Shown in pieces: positions 30,515 through 38,149 of a stretch of 41,703 nt of DNA. The first letter of the stretch is position 1. Every line of letters begins with the position of its first letter. The DNA is taken from the NCBI GenBank assembly GCA_030038885.1, contig JASHQY010000010.1, positions 1 through 41,703 on the forward strand, given 5' to 3'. The position numbers and the translations under genes were made by a program. A model generated the notes under the pieces. The model was given only the letters and a program-made list of their open reading frames with translations. It made no database searches and was not told where the DNA came from. The stretch is from Thermoplasmata archaeon. Lineage in GTDB: Archaea > Thermoplasmatota > Thermoplasmata > Lutacidiplasmatales > UBA184.

Positions 30515-31137
30515 GGGGACTCCCGGGCGATCGGCGTCTCGCCGGCCCGGACCCGGTCCCCGACCGAGACCGTCGGCGTGGTCGTGGCGGCCGGGAGGAG
30601 GACGTCGACGCGGGACCCGAGCACGATCATCCCGAACCGGTCGCCCTTCTTCCCCTCGCTGCCCGGGCGGACGAACGAGACCAGACGGCGCGCGACGAGG
30701 CCGGTCATCTGGACGACCTCCACCGGACCGAGCGGGGTCTCGAGCCGATAGGACCGGCGGACGTTGTGGTCGGCCTCGGGCCGGTACGCCGGACGGTACC
30801 CCGCCCCCGTGTCCCCGACCGCCGCGACCCGGGCGTCGAGCGGGAGGCGGTTCACGTGGACGTCGGTCACGTTCATGAACACCGAGACCCGCCATCGGTC
30901 CCCCTCGCGCACGACCGCGCGGACCCGTCCGTCCGCCGACGCGACGACCCCCGGGCCCGGGGTCCGCTCCGGGTCCCGGAAGAAGGCCGCGAGGAAGGCC
31001 CAGACCGCGCCCGCCGCGAGGAGCGCGCCGAGCGCGACCCACCGGTCCGGCACGACCCCGACGCCGATCGCGACCGCGACGAGCCCGAGGACGATCGCCG
31101 CCGCCCCGAGCGGTCGGCCCGCGCCCGGGGCGAACAC
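30511..31137 (-). CDS. asd: Archaetidylserine decarboxylase (PSD family)
   Basis: A 208-residue pyruvoyl-dependent decarboxylase that turns archaetidylserine into archaetidylethanolamine. Two hydrophobic N-terminal helices (about 9-28 and 34-52) anchor it. The family core has FMNVTDVHVNRLPLDARV (about 87-104). The self-cleavage site is the LGSR in GMIVLGSRVDVLLP, where the Ser becomes the pyruvoyl group. The short length matches the archaeal/PSD-A-type proteins. It follows uS10 by 6 nt and overlaps the synthase gene by four bases, giving a synthase-decarboxylase module. Confidence 0.9.
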   Translation of the reverse strand: MFAPGAGRPLGAAAIVLGLVAVAIGVGVVPDRWVALGALLAAGAVWAFLAAFFRDPERTPGPGVVASADGRVRAVVREGDRWRVSVFMNVTDVHVNRLPLDARVAAVGDTGAGYRPAYRPEADHNVRRSYRLETPLGPVEVVQMTGLVARRLVSFVRPGSEGKKGDRFGMIVLGSRVDVLLPAATTTPTVSVGDRVRAGETPIARESP

Positions 31138-31143
31138 GCGCGC

Positions 31144-31452
31144 CTATCCGGTGAGGACGATCTCGATGTTGACGCCGTCCGGCACCTGGATCCGCATGAC
31201 CTGCCGGAGCGCGCGCTCGTCCGCGTCGATGTCGATCAGCCGCTTGTGGATCCGCATCTCCCAGTGGTCGATCGTGCTCGTGCCGCCGCCGTCCGGCCCC
31301 TTGCGCACGGGGACGCGCAGCTTCTTCGTCGGCAGCGGGATCGGGCCCGCGATCGCGACCCCGGTCTTCGAGGAGATCTCCCGGATCTGCTTGCAGATCG
31401 AGTCGACCTTGTGCGAGTCGGTCCCGCTCAGGGAGATCCGGGCCTTCTGCAT
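31144..31452 (-). CDS. rps10: Small ribosomal subunit protein uS10
   Basis: A 102-residue uS10 from the 30S head. Diagnostic segments are ARISLSGTDSHKVDSICKQI, GVAIAGPIPLPTKKLRVPVR and DHWEMRIHKRLIDIDADER, ending MRIQVPDGVNIEIVLTG. The length is normal. It follows the EF-1alpha gene by 37 nt, the usual archaeal order, and is followed after 6 nt by the lipid decarboxylase gene, which is unusual. Confidence 0.95.
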   Translation of the reverse strand: MQKARISLSGTDSHKVDSICKQIREISSKTGVAIAGPIPLPTKKLRVPVRKGPDGGGTSTIDHWEMRIHKRLIDIDADERALRQVMRIQVPDGVNIEIVLTG

Positions 31453-31489
31453 CGGTCGCCCGTCCTCCGCTCGCGCGCGTCCCGCGGCG

Positions 31490-32770
31490 CTACTGGGCGC
31501 GCTTCTTGACGTCGACGACGACGCCCGCCGCGACCGTCTGGCCCATGTCCCGGACGGCGAACCGGCCGAGCTGGGGGAACTCCTTGTACTTCTCGATCAC
31601 GAGCGGTCGCTTCGGGGTGATCACGACGACCGCGGCGTCGCCGGTCTTGAGGGTCTGCGGGTTCTCCTCCGCGACCTGGCCGGTCTTCGGGTCGAGGCGC
31701 TTCAGGATCTGGGTGAACTCGCACGCGACCTGGGCGGTGTGGGCGTGGAAGACCGGCGTGTAGCCGACCGTCAGCACGCTCGGGTGGTTCAGCACCTGGA
31801 TGTTCGCGGTGAAGCTCTCGACGACGGTCGGCGGGTTCGACACCGGCCCCGCGACGTCGCCGCGCCGGATGTCGTTCTTGTCAATCCCGCGCACGTTGAA
31901 CCCGACGTTGTCGCCGGGCTGGGCCTCCGCCACGGCCTCGTGGTGCATCTCGATCGACTTCACTTCGCCCGACTTCCCGCTGGGCAGGAAGATGATCTTG
32001 TCGCCGACCTTCAGCGTGCCGGTCTCGACCCGGCCGACCGGGACCGTGCCGATGCCGGTGATCGTGTAGACGTCCTGGACCGGCAGGCGCAGGGGCTTTC
32101 CCGTCGCCTTCTCGGGGACCTTCAGGTTGTCGAGCGCCTGGAGGAGCGTAGGGCCCTTGTACCAGGGCATGTTCGGGCTCGCCTTGTTGATGTTGTCGTC
32201 CTTGAACGCGGAGGTCGGGACGAAGACGACCTGTTCGGCGACCTTGTAGCCGACGTTCTTCAGGAGCTTCGTCAGCTCGTCCTTGACCTCGTCGTACTTC
32301 GCCTCGGAGTAGTTGACCTCCTGGCGGTCCATCTTGTTGATCGCGCAGATCAGCTGGCTCACGCCCAGCGTCCGCGAGAGGAAGATGTGTTCGCGGGTCT
32401 GCTCCTGGACGCCCTCCGCCGCGGAGACGACCAGCACGGCCGCGTCGGCCTGGCTGGTCCCGGTGATCATGTTCTTGACGAAGTCGCGGTGGCCGGGCGC
32501 GTCGATGATCGTGAAGTAGTACTTCTGGGTGTCAAAGCGGCGGTGCGCGATGTCGATCGTGACCCCGCGCTCGCGCTCCTCCTTGAGCTCGTCCATCACC
32601 CAAGCGAACTCGAACGTCGCCTTGCCCTTCGCCTCCGCCTCGGCCCGGAACTTGTCGATCTCCTCCTGGCGGATGACCCCGGTGTCGAGCAGCAGTCGAC
32701 CGACGGTCGTCGACTTGCCGTGGTCAACGTGGCCGATGAAGACGATGTTCAGGTGGGGCTTCTGTGCCAT
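31490..32770 (-). CDS. tuf: Translation elongation factor 1-alpha
   Basis: A 426-residue GTPase that brings aminoacyl-tRNA to the ribosome and in archaea also partners pelota and aRF1. The G motifs are G1 GHVDHGKST, G3 DAPGHRDF and G4 NKMD. Domains 2 and 3 contain the usual GTVPVGRVETGTLKVGDKII and the C-terminal RFAVRDMGQTVAAGVV. The length and all motifs are typical. The strong TATA box at 32805-32812 suggests high expression. It heads the run EF-1alpha, uS10, asd, pssA and mptD. Confidence 0.97.
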   Translation of the reverse strand: MAQKPHLNIVFIGHVDHGKSTTVGRLLLDTGVIRQEEIDKFRAEAEAKGKATFEFAWVMDELKEERERGVTIDIAHRRFDTQKYYFTIIDAPGHRDFVKNMITGTSQADAAVLVVSAAEGVQEQTREHIFLSRTLGVSQLICAINKMDRQEVNYSEAKYDEVKDELTKLLKNVGYKVAEQVVFVPTSAFKDDNINKASPNMPWYKGPTLLQALDNLKVPEKATGKPLRLPVQDVYTITGIGTVPVGRVETGTLKVGDKIIFLPSGKSGEVKSIEMHHEAVAEAQPGDNVGFNVRGIDKNDIRRGDVAGPVSNPPTVVESFTANIQVLNHPSVLTVGYTPVFHAHTAQVACEFTQILKRLDPKTGQVAEENPQTLKTGDAAVVVITPKRPLVIEKYKEFPQLGRFAVRDMGQTVAAGVVVDVKKRAQ

Positions 32771-32804
32771 ACCGATGGGCTCCGCGCGCGCCCAAAAGGT
32801 ACCC

Positions 32805-32812
32805 CTATATAG
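32805..32812 (-). promoter_or_regulatory. Strong TATA box of EF-1alpha
   Basis: CTATATAG, a consensus-like TATA box, lies about 38 nt before ATG 32770, implying a leader of roughly 10 nt. Confidence 0.65.
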
Positions 32813-32917
32813 GCATTGTCTCGCGCTTCGCCGAGGGAAGCGCTCGCACGGGCCGCGAGTGCCGGGCGCGGCGCTCCGGACGGGCCGGACGCACCGCGCT
32901 CCGCGGAGCGCGCGCGC

Positions 32918-33313
32918 TCAGCCCTGCGGGTGCAGCGTGATCTCGTTCCCGTCCGGGTCCTCGATCGTCGCGTAGGAGCCCCACTCCTCCTTCGTCGGCG
33001 GCTGCGCGAACCGGACGCCGTTCGCGGCGAGCGCGGCACACCCCGCCGCGAAGTCCCCCGGGACCGTGAGCGCGATCCCGGTGTTCCCCTTCTCGAGCGG
33101 GATCGACGGGTCGAACTCGGACGTCTGGCAGAGGTGCAGCGCTCCGGCCTTGCCCTTGCGCCCGACCGTCACCCAATGCTCGTTCGATCGGATCACCTCG
33201 AGGCCGAGCGTCCGCGTGTACCACTCGACCGATCGCTTGCGGTCGGACACGACGACGGCGACGCTCGAGAACTCGATCTTCGGCAGTTTCGCTTCGTGCT
33301 GGGTAGCGGGCAT
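32918..33313 (-). CDS. VOC-family (glyoxalase/dioxygenase-like) protein
   Basis: A 131-residue single-module VOC protein. The N-terminal strand-helix unit is FSSVAVVVSDRKRSVEWYTR followed by LGLEVIRSNEHWVTVG. The C-terminal unit ends with YATIEDPDGNEITLHPQG, with the metal-ligand Glu of the family near the end. Family members use a divalent metal for isomerase, dioxygenase or resistance reactions; the substrate here is unknown. A TATA-like GAATAGG at 33346-33352 supports ATG 33313. It stands alone upstream of the EF-1alpha gene. Confidence 0.8.
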   Translation of the reverse strand: MPATQHEAKLPKIEFSSVAVVVSDRKRSVEWYTRTLGLEVIRSNEHWVTVGRKGKAGALHLCQTSEFDPSIPLEKGNTGIALTVPGDFAAGCAALAANGVRFAQPPTKEEWGSYATIEDPDGNEITLHPQG

Positions 33314-33345
33314 CCGGGGTTCCTCGAAGGGTCGAGGTCGCGGAG

Positions 33346-33352
33346 CCTATTC
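33346..33352 (-). promoter_or_regulatory. TATA-like element of the VOC gene
   Basis: GAATAGG on the minus strand, about 35 nt before ATG 33313. Confidence 0.35.
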
Positions 33353-33488
33353 AACTGCGCACGGGAGGGAACGAAACGGTTCGGCGGATGCCGTCCGGGG
33401 CCGGGGAGCGGGCCGTGCCCGCTCGGTCGAAATCCATTTAGCGCGGGAGCCGGTCCTGCGCCTCTACCGCCGCCCGAGGTTCTCCGAC

Positions 33489-33995
33489 GTGATCGATCCC
33501 GCGCCGCGCACGGTCGAGCAGAGCCGGGCGTCGGTCGTCCGCCTGACGATCCCGACCGATGCGAACTTCAGCGGGAACGTCTTCGGCGGCCAGCTGCTCG
33601 CCGAGGTCGACCGGGTCGCGTACATCACCGCGACCCGCCACGCTCAGACGAACTGCGTGACCGCGTCGTTCGACCGGGTCGACTTCCTGGCCCCGGTCCA
33701 CGTTGGGGAGGTCGTCGACTTCGATGCGCGGCTGACGTACGTCGGGCGCACCTCGATGGAAGTGTGGGTCCGGATCCGGGCCGAGCCGCTGCTGGGAGGG
33801 CCTTCCCAGCCGGTGGCCGAGGCCTACGTCACGATGGTCGCGGTCGGGCCGGACGGACGTCCGACGGCCGTGCCGGCGCTCGCGCTGACGTCCGACGCAG
33901 AGCGACAGCGATTCGACGACGGCCGGCGACGCACCGAGATCCGGCGCCGCGCCCGGGAGCGCGGTGGAGCGCAGGAGGGGCCCCGTGCTGTGTGA
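33489..33995 (+). CDS. Hotdog-fold acyl-CoA thioesterase
   Basis: A 168-residue protein of the BACH/YciA-type acyl-CoA thioesterase group. The helix and active-site region reads NFSGNVFGGQLLAEVDRVAY (about 26-45), where the N-x-x-G and following Asp/Glu act in thioester hydrolysis. TASFDRVDFLAPVHVGEVVD and YVGRTSMEVWVRI are the central strands. The last 40 residues are charged and probably disordered. GTG 33489 (VIDPAPRTVEQ) is preferred; the frame is open upstream but without homology. Its last codons overlap the aMBF1 start at 33985, indicating an operon. Confidence 0.82.
   Translation: MIDPAPRTVEQSRASVVRLTIPTDANFSGNVFGGQLLAEVDRVAYITATRHAQTNCVTASFDRVDFLAPVHVGEVVDFDARLTYVGRTSMEVWVRIRAEPLLGGPSQPVAEAYVTMVAVGPDGRPTAVPALALTSDAERQRFDDGRRRTEIRRRARERGGAQEGPRAV
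33973..33980 (+). promoter_or_regulatory. Strong Shine-Dalgarno before aMBF1
   Basis: AGGAGGGG sits 4 nt before GTG 33985, inside the end of the thioesterase gene. It decides the start of this internal operon gene, in contrast to the leaderless first genes around it. Confidence 0.7.
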
Positions 33996-34431
33996 GATGT
34001 GCGGGAAGGACGTGGCCACGACGAGCCGCGTGCGGATCGAGGGATCGGTCCTCCGGCTCTGCCCGGACTGCGCGCGGTTCGGGACCGTGCTCGACCCACC
34101 AACGGTCCCCGTCGCGGCCCCCGCGACGACCCGGGTCCCCGCCTTCTCGGGCGGGGCGTCGCGCGGAGGCGGTGGCCGCTCCCTCCAGGAGCGCGACCTC
34201 TACACGGAGATCGGCGAGCTCGAGCTCGCCCCGGACTGGCCGAAGCGGATCCGGCTCGCCCGGGAGGCGCTCAAGTGGACGCCGGAGGAGTTCGGCAAGA
34301 AGCTGAACGAGAAGAAGTCGGTCGTCCTCAAGCTCGAGTCCGGCGGGTTCCACCCGCCGGACGAGCTCGTGCGCCGCGTCGAGCGCCTCCTGAAGGTCCG
34401 ACTGCGCGCCGATCCGGCGGCGCCCGCGTGA
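33985..34431 (+). CDS. aMBF1-type transcription factor (zinc ribbon plus HTH)
   Basis: A 148-residue homologue of archaeal multiprotein-bridging factor 1. The N-terminal zinc ribbon has CEMCGK and CPDC (about Cys3, Cys6, Cys27, Cys30). A flexible Pro/Gly-rich linker follows. The C-terminal Cro-type helix-turn-helix is WPKRIRLAREALKWTPEEFG with LNEKKSVVLKLESGGFHPPD. The start is GTG 33985 (VLCEMCGK), supported by a strong Shine-Dalgarno; a start at 33964 is less likely. MBF1 links regulators to the basal transcription machinery and associates with ribosomes in archaea. It is convergent with argF, with a 12-nt gap. Confidence 0.88.
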   Translation: MLCEMCGKDVATTSRVRIEGSVLRLCPDCARFGTVLDPPTVPVAAPATTRVPAFSGGASRGGGGRSLQERDLYTEIGELELAPDWPKRIRLAREALKWTPEEFGKKLNEKKSVVLKLESGGFHPPDELVRRVERLLKVRLRADPAAPA

Positions 34432-34443
34432 GGTCCGTCGGTC

Positions 34444-35418
34444 CTAGCGTCCGCGGCGCGTGGGGGACCCGCGGCGGGGTCCGGGACGCAGGTACCGTTC
34501 GAGGATCGCCTTCTGCGCGTGCAGCCGGTTCTCGGCCTGGTCCCAGACCGCCGCGCGCGGCCCGTCGAGGACCTCGTCCGTGATCTCCTGGCCCCGCCGG
34601 GCCGGGAGGTCGTGCAGCACGAACGCGTCGGGGGCCGCCTCGGTGAGCAGCGCGGCGTTGATCTGGAATCCCTGGAACGCGGCCTCCCGCGCCGCCTGCT
34701 CCGCCTCCTCGCCCATCGAGACCCAGACGTCGGTGTAGAGCGCGTTCGCGCCCCGGGCGGCCTCGTGGGGGTCGTTCGTCAGCGAGATCTTCGCCCCCGA
34801 GGCGCGCGCGAGCCGCTCGGCCGCGGCGACGATGTCGGGCCGCGGAGCGTACTTCTCCGGGGTCGCGGCGACGACGTCGAGCCCGACGGCCGCCGCGCCG
34901 AGGAGGAGGGAGTGGAGGACGTTGTCGCCGTCCCCGATCCAGCCGAGCCGCCGGCCGCGGAACCGCCCCTTCCATCGCTCGTGCATCGTCAGGAGATCCG
35001 CGACGATCTGGCACGGATGCTCCCGGTCGTCGAGCGCGTTGATCACGGGGATCGTCGCCCACCGCGCGAGCTCGACCTCGTCGGCGTGCCGGAACGCTCG
35101 GTAGACGAGCGCGTCGCAGTAGCGCGAGAGCACGCGGGCGGTGTCGGCGATCGTCTCGCCGCGGCCGAGCTGCAGGTCGCGCGGCGAGAGATAGATCGAG
35201 TGGCCCCCGAGGTCGTGGATCGCGACCTCGAACGACGTCCGCGTCCGGGTGGACGGCTTCTCGAAGATCAGCCCGACGTTCGTGCCCGGCCGCGTCCCGC
35301 CGAGCCGGCCGCGCGTGCGTTCGGCCTTGAGCCGCTCGGCCCGGGCGAGGAGCGCGGGCAGGTCGCCGGCGATGTCCTCGAGCGAGAGCAGGTCCTTCGT
35401 CGTGCGGGCGGCGGTCAC
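34444..35418 (-). CDS. argF: Ornithine carbamoyltransferase-like protein (Cys-to-Asp variant)
   Basis: A 324-residue transcarbamylase. Carbamoyl-phosphate binding is by EKPSTRTRTSFEVA and DREHPCQIVADLLT, and the ornithine-side motif DVWVSMGEE is present. The other ornithine-binding motif, HCLPA in known OTCs, reads HDLPARRGQEIT: the Cys is Asp (codon GAC at 34609-34611). Everything else fits ornithine carbamoyltransferase of arginine synthesis, but the substitution could alter the substrate or mechanism. GTG 35418 is chosen because CTTTAG at 35443-35448 lies 28 nt upstream; GTG 35439 or 35430 would lengthen it by up to seven residues. No other arg genes are in the window. Confidence 0.85.
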   Translation of the reverse strand: MTAARTTKDLLSLEDIAGDLPALLARAERLKAERTRGRLGGTRPGTNVGLIFEKPSTRTRTSFEVAIHDLGGHSIYLSPRDLQLGRGETIADTARVLSRYCDALVYRAFRHADEVELARWATIPVINALDDREHPCQIVADLLTMHERWKGRFRGRRLGWIGDGDNVLHSLLLGAAAVGLDVVAATPEKYAPRPDIVAAAERLARASGAKISLTNDPHEAARGANALYTDVWVSMGEEAEQAAREAAFQGFQINAALLTEAAPDAFVLHDLPARRGQEITDEVLDGPRAAVWDQAENRLHAQKAILERYLRPGPRRGSPTRRGR

Positions 35419-35442
35419 GCGGCGGGTCACGGGGCGCACGTC

Positions 35443-35448
35443 CTAAAG
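35443..35448 (-). promoter_or_regulatory. TATA-like element of argF
   Basis: CTTTAG on the minus strand, 28 nt before GTG 35418. Confidence 0.4.
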
Positions 35449-35482
35449 CGTTCTGTCCGCACCGCGCGGCGTCGCCTCGGCG

Positions 35483-35488
35483 CTTAAG
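35483..35488 (+). promoter_or_regulatory. TATA-like element of the thiolase-like gene
   Basis: CTTAAG about 33 nt upstream of TTG 35518 and 39 nt upstream of GTG 35524. It forms a divergent promoter pair with argF. Confidence 0.4.
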
Positions 35489-35517
35489 AACCGGCCCCGA
35501 TTGGCCCGGGCGAGGGA

Positions 35518-36963
35518 TTGAACGTGCCGGCTCGAGCGAAAGCATCCGCGAGGTCTCGAAAGTCGGGCCGCCCTGCCGGGCCCGCCGCCGATCGCGTGAC
35601 GCCCGTCACCAAGGCCCGCAAGGTGTTCATGGTGACCGGCGGGGTGACGAAGTTCGCGAAGGCGCACCCCAGCATGGACTTCCGCCTGATGGTCAAGCGG
35701 GCGTACGACTACGCGCTCAAGGGGATCCCGAACCTCACCGCCGAGCGGATCGACGGGACCCGGATCTCGTACTTCTCGGACCACTTCTCGCGCCAATTGA
35801 AGGCCGCGAGCATGGTCCAGGACTATCTCGGGATGAACCCGAAGGGCTCCGTCCGCATCGAATGGGGGGGCGCGACCGGAGGCGAATGCTTCCAGGCCGC
35901 GTACGAGGCGGTCGCGAGCGGACGGATGGACGTCTGCCTCGGCGCCGGCTACGAGACGATGAGCCGCGTCGCGACCTGGAAGGGGAACGAGTTCATCGCG
36001 CTCGCGTCGGACACGAACTTCGACTTCCCCCTCGGCGGGTTCTACACGGGCTACTACGCGCTGATGGTCGTGCGCCACATCTACGAGTACCTGCGACGCG
36101 GGAAGTTCGCGGGCGTGAAGGACGAGCGCGAGGCCCAGCGCCTCGCGATCGCCGAGGGGAGCCGGATCATGAGCCTCGTCTCGGTGAAGAACCACCGCAA
36201 CGCGCTCCACAACCCGTACGCGCAGTACCCCAAGCGGCTGACGGTCGAGGACGTGCTGCGCTCGGAGATGATCAGCTATCCGCTCACCCGCGAGCAGATC
36301 TGCACGATGAGCGACGGGGCCGCGGTCGTGATCCTGTGCGACGAGGCCCGCGCGAAGGAGTTCACCGACAAGCCGGTCCGCGTGATCGGGGTCGGGACCG
36401 GGACCGACACGATGCGGCTCGCGGACCGTCCGTTCGGCAAGGTCCCGCTGATGCCGAACGAGAGGGCGAGCGACTACGACGAGCTCGACTATCCGGGCGT
36501 CCACTCCTTCCGCGCCGGCCGGGCGGCCGGCCTCGAGGCGTACAAGATGGCCGGGATCACGAATCCGAACACCCAGCTCGACTTCATCGAACTCCACGAC
36601 GCCTACGCGTCGAGCGAGATCCAGACCTACGAGGACCTGGGGCTCTGCCGGTACGGCGAGGGGTACGAGTTCGTCGAGCGCGGCGACCCGTTCCTGAAGG
36701 GGATCGACTACGGATTCCCGGTCCCCCAGGCCGGCGCGATCCCCGTGAACCCGTCCGGCGGCCTGATCGCGTGCGGCCACCCGGTGGGGGCGACCGGCCT
36801 CATGCAGGGCGTCTTCGCCTTCTGGCAGCTCCAGGGGACGATCTCCCGCCACTTCGGGGACGCGACCCTGCAGATCCCGAAGGCCCGCCGCGGGGCGATC
36901 CACAGCCACGCCGGCACCGGCTCCGCGGTGACGGTCTCGATCCTCGAGCGGGGGTTCCGATGA
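35518..36963 (+). CDS. Thiolase-like (SCP-x family) protein lacking the nucleophilic Cys
   Basis: A 481-residue thiolase-fold protein from TTG 35518, or 479 from GTG 35524. The first ~35 residues are basic and probably not part of the fold. The region that holds the nucleophile in SCP-x thiolases (NxCATG) reads EWGGATGGECFQAAYEA, so the Cys is Gly. HDAYASSEIQTYEDLG retains the His-Asp pair but has Ala for the usual Cys. NPSGGLIACGHPVGATG retains the late His. The ATGA overlap with the downstream DUF35 gene implies a complex. Archaeal acetyl-CoA acetyltransferase works with DUF35 and HMG-CoA synthase, but no HMG-CoA synthase is adjacent. A lyase/aldolase role like that of Ltp2-type thiolases is an alternative. 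Confidence 0.85.
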   Translation: MNVPARAKASARSRKSGRPAGPAADRVTPVTKARKVFMVTGGVTKFAKAHPSMDFRLMVKRAYDYALKGIPNLTAERIDGTRISYFSDHFSRQLKAASMVQDYLGMNPKGSVRIEWGGATGGECFQAAYEAVASGRMDVCLGAGYETMSRVATWKGNEFIALASDTNFDFPLGGFYTGYYALMVVRHIYEYLRRGKFAGVKDEREAQRLAIAEGSRIMSLVSVKNHRNALHNPYAQYPKRLTVEDVLRSEMISYPLTREQICTMSDGAAVVILCDEARAKEFTDKPVRVIGVGTGTDTMRLADRPFGKVPLMPNERASDYDELDYPGVHSFRAGRAAGLEAYKMAGITNPNTQLDFIELHDAYASSEIQTYEDLGLCRYGEGYEFVERGDPFLKGIDYGFPVPQAGAIPVNPSGGLIACGHPVGATGLMQGVFAFWQLQGTISRHFGDATLQIPKARRGAIHSHAGTGSAVTVSILERGFR

Positions 36964-37487
36964 GGGCGCGCCCCCCGACCTTCACGAAGTTCCGCGACGT
37001 CCAGGCGGAGCTCGACCGCGCGGGGGCGGCGATCTTCCGCGACGCGGAAGGGGTCGAGAGCCTGGTGATCCGCTACCCGTACTCGATCAACTACATCCAC
37101 AGCTACGCGGAGGACTCGCCGTTCTTCCTCGGACTGGCCGAGGGGCGGCTCCGCGGCTCGAAGTGCCGGCGCCCGAAGTGCCGGTTCGTCTTCGCGACGC
37201 CGCGCAGCCACTGCATGGTCTGCGGCGCGCCGACCGAGTGGGTCGACCTGCCGACGGTCGGTCGGCTCCACTCGTGGACGACCTGCCACTTCGGCAGCGA
37301 GGCGTTCCTGAAGGAGACGCCGTACAACCTCGCGCTGATCGAGTTCGACGGGGTCGGGAGCCTCCTGTTGACCCGCCTCAAGGACGCGGTCGAGTCCGAC
37401 CTCTACGTCGGGATGCCGGTCCAGGCGGTCTTCGATCCGGCCCCGAAGTACTCGATCACGGACGTCTGGTTCGTGCCGCGCCGCTAG
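36960..37487 (+). CDS. DUF35 zinc-ribbon/OB-fold protein, partner of the thiolase-like protein
   Basis: A 175-residue DUF35 protein. A helical N-terminal part (about 1-65) includes SYAEDSPFFLGLAEGRLRGS. The rubredoxin-like zinc ribbon has CRRPKC and then CMVCG (about 69-90). An OB-fold follows, including GRLHSWTTCHFGSEAF and YNLALIEFDGVGSLLLTRLK. DUF35 proteins bridge or channel acyl-CoA between thiolase-superfamily enzymes. ATG 36960 overlaps the thiolase stop by four bases, so equimolar synthesis is likely. Its TAG stop interlocks with that of the convergent Nudix-like gene in CTAG (37484-37487). Confidence 0.88.
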   Translation: MRARPPTFTKFRDVQAELDRAGAAIFRDAEGVESLVIRYPYSINYIHSYAEDSPFFLGLAEGRLRGSKCRRPKCRFVFATPRSHCMVCGAPTEWVDLPTVGRLHSWTTCHFGSEAFLKETPYNLALIEFDGVGSLLLTRLKDAVESDLYVGMPVQAVFDPAPKYSITDVWFVPRR

Positions 37488-38053
37488 GCCGCGAGCACGC
37501 CGACGAGCTCGAGCACGTCGGCATGGCCCCGGCCGAACTCGGCCCTCGGGACGCGGGCCACGTCGACCAGCGTGAGCTCCTTCCAGGCCGCGGCGCGGGG
37601 GGGACGGGGTTCCGGCCAGACGAGGTCGTAGACGAAATCGAGGTCCCAATGCGGGTCCTTTCCTTCGGCCCCGGGCCGCCCGTACGCCTCCGAGAACACC
37701 CGGGGCGAGGGGAGGTCCGCGAGGTCGATCCCCAGCTGCTCCTTCGCGACCCGCGCCGCCGCCGCGTCCGGCGACTCGAACAGGAGGAGATGGCTCGCCG
37801 GCAGCACCCAGCGGTCGGCGAACCGGGCGACCCGCTCGGCGTCGAGCGCCGCGAGGTCTCCCCAGCGGGCCGCGGGATCCATCTTCCCGAGGAGCACCCG
37901 GCCCGGCTCGTTCGGCGGACGGAACACGAGGAAGACGCTGAGGCACATCCCGTCGGACGGAACTCCCGCGCTGCCGGGCGACGGGGGCTCACCGCCGGGG
38001 CGCAGGCGGGCGAACCGTCGGACCATCGCGGACCTCACGAAGCGCCGGCCCAT
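37484..38053 (-). CDS. Nudix-fold protein with degenerate Nudix box
   Basis: A 189-residue protein that aligns with Nudix hydrolases around WVLPASHLLLFESPDAAAAR and then VAKEQLG. The spacing matches the Nudix box exactly. However, the Gly-Gly at the start is Ala-Ser and the REVxEE core is RVAKEQ, losing two of the metal-binding acidic positions. A C-terminal strand region (HWDLDFVYDLVWPEPRP, ELTLVDVARVPR) fits the fold. It may bind a nucleotide without hydrolysing it, or hydrolyse weakly. Start ATG 38053 is chosen; ATG 38026 (MVRRFARL) would shorten it by nine residues. It shares a stop CTAG with the DUF35 gene. Confidence 0.65.
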   Translation of the reverse strand: MGRRFVRSAMVRRFARLRPGGEPPSPGSAGVPSDGMCLSVFLVFRPPNEPGRVLLGKMDPAARWGDLAALDAERVARFADRWVLPASHLLLFESPDAAAARVAKEQLGIDLADLPSPRVFSEAYGRPGAEGKDPHWDLDFVYDLVWPEPRPPRAAAWKELTLVDVARVPRAEFGRGHADVLELVGVLAA

Positions 38054-38121
38054 CAAGCCTTCCTGCGGCGGCGCTCGCCGTCGGCCGCCGCCCGTCCGGC
38101 GGCCCCCTCGAGGTGCGCGTT

Positions 38122-38128
38122 CAAATAG
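38122..38128 (+). promoter_or_regulatory. TATA-like element of the exported-protein gene
   Basis: CAAATAG about 25 nt upstream of ATG 38150. Confidence 0.45.
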
Positions 38129-38149
38129 GACGACCTCCGAGCCCGGGGC

